Source of the DNA: Glandiceps talaboti
Taxonomy: Eukaryota > Hemichordata > Enteropneusta > Spengelidae
DNA: 64,000 nucleotides
NCBI RefSeq assembly: GCF_964340395.1
Contig: NC_135552.1
Span: 503,001 to 567,000, forward strand
Direction: 5' to 3'
Numbering within the stretch: the stretch's first letter is position 1; the number at the start of each line of letters is the position of its first letter. Positions 59,270 to 64,000 of this stretch are shown here, one piece after another. The position numbers and the translations under genes are program-made. The notes below the pieces were generated by a model. That model ran no database searches. It was not told the origin of the DNA and worked only from the letters and a program-made list of their open reading frames with translations.

Positions 59270-59950
59270 TTAATTGTAGTACATGCAACTCTGAAAACAT
59301 ACTGAGCTTGAAGGGGAGAAGAATGTTTTCAACATTAACTTAACAGTCATCATATATAATGGGAAGCATTCAACAGAATACCTGGTAAAAATGGGTAATG
59401 GATGGACAGTACATGTATGTTAGAAAGCCAGTCATTTACCTCTCATGGTTTATGTATATCTGAATAATTTGTCAAACAAAGTGATGCTGTACTATTTAGT
59501 GAAGGGATTAGGTTTGTACCAATACAAATAAAGCCTTTCAATTCAACTGAGCTTCTTTTGGTACTAAAAGCCAAGTGTATGCCCTCAGTATTATTTTAGT
59601 GAGTAACAAGCTGTAAGGAAAAACAAACTTTTAGCAAAGTTTCATTTAATAGGACAAATCAAACAACACGGTAATAACGTGCAGAGTTACACGTAGGAGG
59701 AGGATGATTGCCTTGTAATTCCCAACAATAACCTCTGACTGTGGTAAGTACAAGAATGACAGTGCCCTCTAAGATGCTAACATCTGTTATTTGGGGGGGG
59801 GGGGGGGTTCTGATTAGCATCTCATGATGCAAGTATATGACAGCACCCTCTATGCTATGACAATGTATTCTTTTGTTTAGAATCTCATGATGTGAGTAAA
59901 TGACTGGCTGATTCAATAAATGAAGAGTTTGACAACCTTGTAACTATCTA

Positions 59951-60061
59951 CTATAATGAAGCTGTGTTAGCCAAGTGTGCATTTGGCATGCTGATCCAGT
60001 ACTTCTCTCTCTTTGGATGAAGGTCCATTTCACTTTGGTGATGCCGCTTGAAAAAGCCAGC
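59951..60061 (-). CDS. Integrin alpha subunit, cytoplasmic tail exon B
   Basis: A second GFFKR exon on the - strand. After a pyrimidine-rich stretch and ...ATCATCAAAG the exon reads AGFFKRHHQSEMDLHPKREK then YWISMPNAHLANTASL and TAG. It has 36 codons and starts at phase 0 exactly one residue before GFFKR, as exon A does. Transcribed before exon A, it would give a different tail if included, while skipping would give tail A. This is the logic of the A/B tail variants of vertebrate alpha6 and alpha7. The acceptor is only moderate and the upstream transmembrane exon is not in the window. Confidence 0.6.
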   Translation of the reverse strand, partial: AGFFKRHHQSEMDLHPKREKYWISMPNAHLANTASL

Positions 60062-60119
60062 CTTTGATGATGATGAGGATGATGACGCAATGCAGCAGTG
60101 ACAGTAGCAAGAAGACAGA

Positions 60120-61530
60120 TGACAGGGTTAGATAGGTTAGTAGATTTGACAGACTGCTGAACAGGGCAACATTAGTATAAGAATTATTTAACATATCTGA
60201 GAACATTCATGCCAACTTTCAGATTAAACAAAGTGTGCACTGGTGGAATATATAATTTTGAACACAAGATATGAACTTGAAAATAGAATGTGCTCTTTTC
60301 ATTGGAAATTACAAAATTGAATCTTTCGGTTTAGAGACCACGCTGGCATCCAGACTTGAAATTGGCAGAAAAGAAGTCATCTTTATCATGCCATATTTCA
60401 CAAATTTCAAAACAATTCTTATCTGGTATGTCTTGTTTTAGGTCTGTACACAAAAGATGGTGATATATTAAAACACTCTTTACTTTTTTGACTTGAAGGT
60501 TTGTTTTTAACTTGGCCTGTCTTCCAACATATTTTTTTTGTTGTAATTTGAAAATGAGCGTGGAGACCTATCAATTTCTTTACACATTCAAATTCTGTTG
60601 CAAGCCTTTAAACTGCAAAACTTCATAAAATTTACAAGACTCTATAAATAAGATTCAGTAGACATTCAGATGCTATGTTTTCCTTTGCCTGTGCTCTTTC
60701 AAATCTAGATGTTAATTTGTGTTGCCATGACAACCTTCACAAAAATAACTTATATGATAAATTCTTCTATCAACTTCATTTGAAAAATACATTGATATTA
60801 ATCAAGGTTCAACATATTTCATTCTCCTTATTATATTTTTATGAGTTTGTCTATACAAAAATTGTTACCATGCAAAAACAAGCGACCTATTGGTCAGAAT
60901 AGCTCCGCTGTTCTTTTTAATTTAATTTTTTATTTTGGTGACATGTAGAAGTGGTTCAGTTCTTCAGCTCTTCACTATGCAGTTTTGTTCTAGCGATGTA
61001 ATAAAGTGGTTAGTGGTTTCATATGTCTCACTATAAAACACATTTTACACAGAAAGTTGGTAATTTATTGTACTTTTATACCATAGTCACCATTTTATAA
61101 AAAAAATCTACAAAAAATTACACAAAATCTCAGAAAAATAATGACTGGGAAATGCACACAAGAAAAAGAAAAAAAGAGGATTTTGAGGTTGGCTATAAAT
61201 AATTCCAGTGTCTTACAGCTTTAACCCTGGAAAATTTTAATGATGAATGAAATAAACTAGGGATCTAAAATAATTTTGAGGCAATTCGAATTTCAATTTT
61301 CTAACAAATTTACCAAGTCAACAACATTCAACTTGTACTAGTTGTAGTAGACATAACATCGTCTGATATTTTAATTTACGGAGTTTCTTGTGACCGGCAG
61401 ACTCGGCCAATTTTTTTTCATCATTCCATTGTATTTACACCTTGTACTTGACATTTCGCAATATTTATAATTCTCAATAAAATACCTCAACATGCCTCAC
61501 CTCGCTCATACTCAAAGCAGTCCCAGTATG
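60120..61530. other. Probable integrin intron, no feature
   Basis: AT-rich with no supported coding segment; a - strand transmembrane exon for the integrin was looked for and not found. Confidence 0.4.
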
Positions 61531-61539
61531 ATCACCGAC

Positions 61540-61659
61540 TAGTCGTGCTTGCATACGGAGTAATCCAGGACTCGATTCTGACAATTGTCCCTACTATTTG
61601 TTTAGAGTCAAGTCAGCAATATAGACTCGTGCACCGCCTGTCGTATGTAAGCAGGGCTA
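61540..61659 (-). repeat. Short quasi-palindromic motif, copy 4
   Basis: On the - strand AGCCCTGCTTACATACGACA and GGCGGTGCACGAGTC at one end and CCGTATGCAAGCACGACTAG at the other, with GGGACAATTG between. The centre is longer than in copies 1-3. Confidence 0.5.
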
Positions 61660-63780
61660 ACCACTCACATGACCAGAGAGAACCTTTTCGGATTTACATG
61701 TAAAACGGGGAAAGATACAAAAACATAATGCAAAGTCTGAAGCCAAATTAAAGTTGTAAATATTTAATTATTTTTACTTGCCAAATATTTGCATTTTGGA
61801 AATGGCAAGACACGTTCATGTCGTTTAACTTTACATGTAAACTGTCGGCCAATAAACAAAGTTTGGTCGATTCACAGTCGGCAGTGAGACTGCTCTTGCA
61901 TAACTTCAACCGCATGCCTTGGCATGCCTTCCTTACGCGAGTTGTCTTCATTCTGGTTCACTGTCACGCCAAATTGCACGACAATATAGAATTAATCACA
62001 AGTTACATGTTATCTGAAAACATCAAACTTTTATAGTGGGTCTGAAGTGTGATTTTAGTGAGTACCAAACTCCCTTGTTGCTACTTGCTATGGAAAATCG
62101 CCCGGTCAAACGAGGTCAGCTTCAGCTTCTGGGTCAAATCAGTCGTTTTCTACCAAAAATTCTTGAATGGAGCGTTACACAACGATCCTACTATATTTAC
62201 TTGCCATAGTTATTAAAAACACATAAAAATATTTCAGGGCCTCAAGTATGCGTCCCGAATTCGTCGGGAAATCGGTATTCCTAAATGTAATTCCAAAATT
62301 TGTTTTGCTGGTACAAAAGAAGAGATGTCAGTTGAGGTTTAGGCGTTTACAGTATCTAAAATGGTGGACTCTAGTGAAAGTTACGGTGAGTTGAAAATAC
62401 CCAAAAATAGGGCCAGTGAGCAGCCATTCAAAGTGTAATGGTCGCAATCTGAAGGATAGATGTATGCAAATGAGGATGTTGCGGACTGGCTGATTATGTA
62501 GAAGGGGTGCAGAATTTGGATTTGAAGTTTACAACTCTGTTTCAACAAACGCTTGTCATTTGGGCACACAATGCGTAGAATTATGACTAAAGCACATATT
62601 ACATTGCTTGTTTGACGTCAATAGTTTCTTTTGAAAAGTGGCAGTTTACTTAAAGTCTCGTGGACTGATTTCCAATATGGCGTCATTAACATATTAATTT
62701 TGTTGTTAAATTACAAAAAAAAATCATAAAAAATAGAAAAGAAGATATGCTGACTTGAAATTAACAAATCTAAGTAAGCTACCCTCCGTGCATCAACACA
62801 CCAGATATCAAAGCAATCTGACAAGTAGTATTTGAGGAGATGATGAAAATATCATTTTTGAAAAAAAAATCATAAAAAATTGAAAATGGCACAGATCAAC
62901 TTGGCATGAACAAATCTGAATAGCCCCCCCCCCCCCCCCCCCCCAGGGAACATGCACACCAAATATCGAAGTATTCTTGCTGTTACTTTTGGAGAAGATG
63001 ATGAAAATAAAAAAGTTGACGGACACCTATGATTCATCTATACCTCTATACTCTATACCCACCTATACCTAAAGCTACGCTTTCAGCTTTCACTGACAGC
63101 GGAGCTAAAAAAAGTGACTCCCTGTTTTTAAAACATTATTGAAAAGTAAATATGTTGCAGAATAATTTTGTAAAGTTTGGTGAAACTGACCAAGGTTTTA
63201 AAACAAGTGATATATCGACTGAAAGAGCTTCGCTGTTTATGTACATATTAGACATTTGCAAATTTAGTTGAATGCCAGTGGTGATTTAAGTATGATTTAG
63301 GATAATAAAATGTTAATGTTGTAATGAGATAAATAAAACAATATAAATCCTGCATTATATTCAATGTCATATGAATCCTAAAAGACATCTCTGTATTTCA
63401 ACACTGAGATGATCTCAGCATCTCAATCCATGTTTTGATTCAATTATTGCTAAAAAATATACATCAACCTACCCCTATACCTCTCTGCCGACTGTCTTTG
63501 ACAGTGGAGTGAAAAAGTGAAATTTTGTACAACTTCTCCTTAAGACTTGCATTTTGAATGACGTCAATTATTTTATTTATAGTGAGGCTTTAGTAATAAC
63601 AGGGGGTGGGGGTGGAGGGGTGTCAGCCAAAATCTATAGCATAAAATGTGATCCACACAACTTCAATTTTCTAAACAGTATTCCTCGGTCAATTTTTCCT
63701 CACAAAAACAAGACTGTCATCATATGAAAAATGCTGTTAGTACTGAAAAGCGACCAAAGTCTGAAGTCATTAGTAATGAT
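61660..63780. other. Unassigned sequence with weak repeats
   Basis: 62090-62190 is about 75% like 26240-26330 (GAGGTCAGCTTCAGCTTCTG region). 62700-63010 has two degenerate copies of an AAAAAATCATAAAAAAT-containing block. No gene supported. Confidence 0.4.
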
Positions 63781-63794
63781 TCAATCCCACCATT

Positions 63795-64000
63795 ACCAAC
63801 CTAATTGATAATTGTAATGGCATATATTACAACCACATTTGATCATTTTAATGGCATCTACTACCACCACATTGATCATTTTAATGGTATCTGCTACCAC
63901 CACATTTGGTCATTTTAATGGCATCTACTACCACCACATTGATTATTTTAATGGCATCTACTACCACCACATTTGGTCATTTTAATGGCATCTACTACCA
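63795..64000. repeat. 33-34-bp minisatellite, runs off right edge
   Basis: Units of CATTTTAATGGCATCTACTA then CCACCACATTTGGT at 63844, 63877, 63911 and on to the end of the window. Confidence 0.9.

Noticed and set aside
60061-60140. Hydrophobic run next to exon B (LSSVFLLLSLLHCVIILIII) as a transmembrane exon
   Set aside because: It is in a different frame from the GFFKR exon and overlaps the pyrimidine tract, so it is better explained as the acceptor region.

Overview
This is invertebrate animal DNA, AT-rich, intron-bearing and crowded with transposable elements. Two host genes can be recognised. One is a sperm-type calcium channel subunit (CatSper4) with eight spliced exons on the + strand. 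The other is an integrin alpha subunit, seen only as two cytoplasmic-tail exons on the - strand. A CatSper gene together with BEL/Pao, DIRS, copia, Penelope-like and Helitron relics fits a marine invertebrate such as a non-vertebrate deuterostome or lophotrochozoan. The species cannot be fixed from the sequence.

Layout. 1-9000 is a pile of broken retroelements: DIRS#1 recombinase and terminal repeats (+, 1-1336), Ty3/gypsy#1 gag-protease (-, 1337-3170), BEL/Pao integrase (-, 3171-4054), DIRS#2 RT/RNase H/recombinase (-, 4055-5122), and Ty3/gypsy#2 (-, 5123-8990), which has an LTR and is split by a 2.3 kb dispersed repeat (family R). 9144-9534 is a fold-back element. 9561-11869 is a DNA element flanked by TTAA. 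CatSper4 runs from 12047 to 21166. Its introns hold microsatellites and minisatellites, a MITE, a non-LTR retrotransposon relic, a Penelope-like relic and a 21-bp minisatellite. Only the S5-pore-S6 and C-terminal part is present; the voltage-sensor exons are not in the window. A Helitron relic follows the stop codon directly.

22250-50000 is almost all repeats: further R copies, a Tigger/pogo transposase relic, a family of elements with AGGGACCGGTCAG-type inverted ends and long G/C tracts (26459-29177, 33862-35997, 40004-41675, 42387-43603), an L2-like LINE, a 1.2 kb element with about 175-bp inverted ends, copia fragments, a probable copia LTR, and a hairpin-ended family with 151-bp tandem units.

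50000-64000 contains the integrin alpha tail exons (53538-53675 and 59951-60061). Both begin at the same codon next to the GFFKR motif, which suggests alternative cytoplasmic tails. Around them lie a TTAA element nested in an R copy, a 1.2 kb 24-bp minisatellite, and long TA arrays enclosing a perfect 69-bp-arm palindrome whose sequence carries a hammerhead-ribozyme-like core.

No operon-like structure, tRNA, rRNA or CRISPR was seen. The most interesting items are the palindrome with its ribozyme-like core, the paired integrin tail exons, the exon-like ORF inside the TTAA element, and a short quasi-palindrome found in four unrelated contexts.
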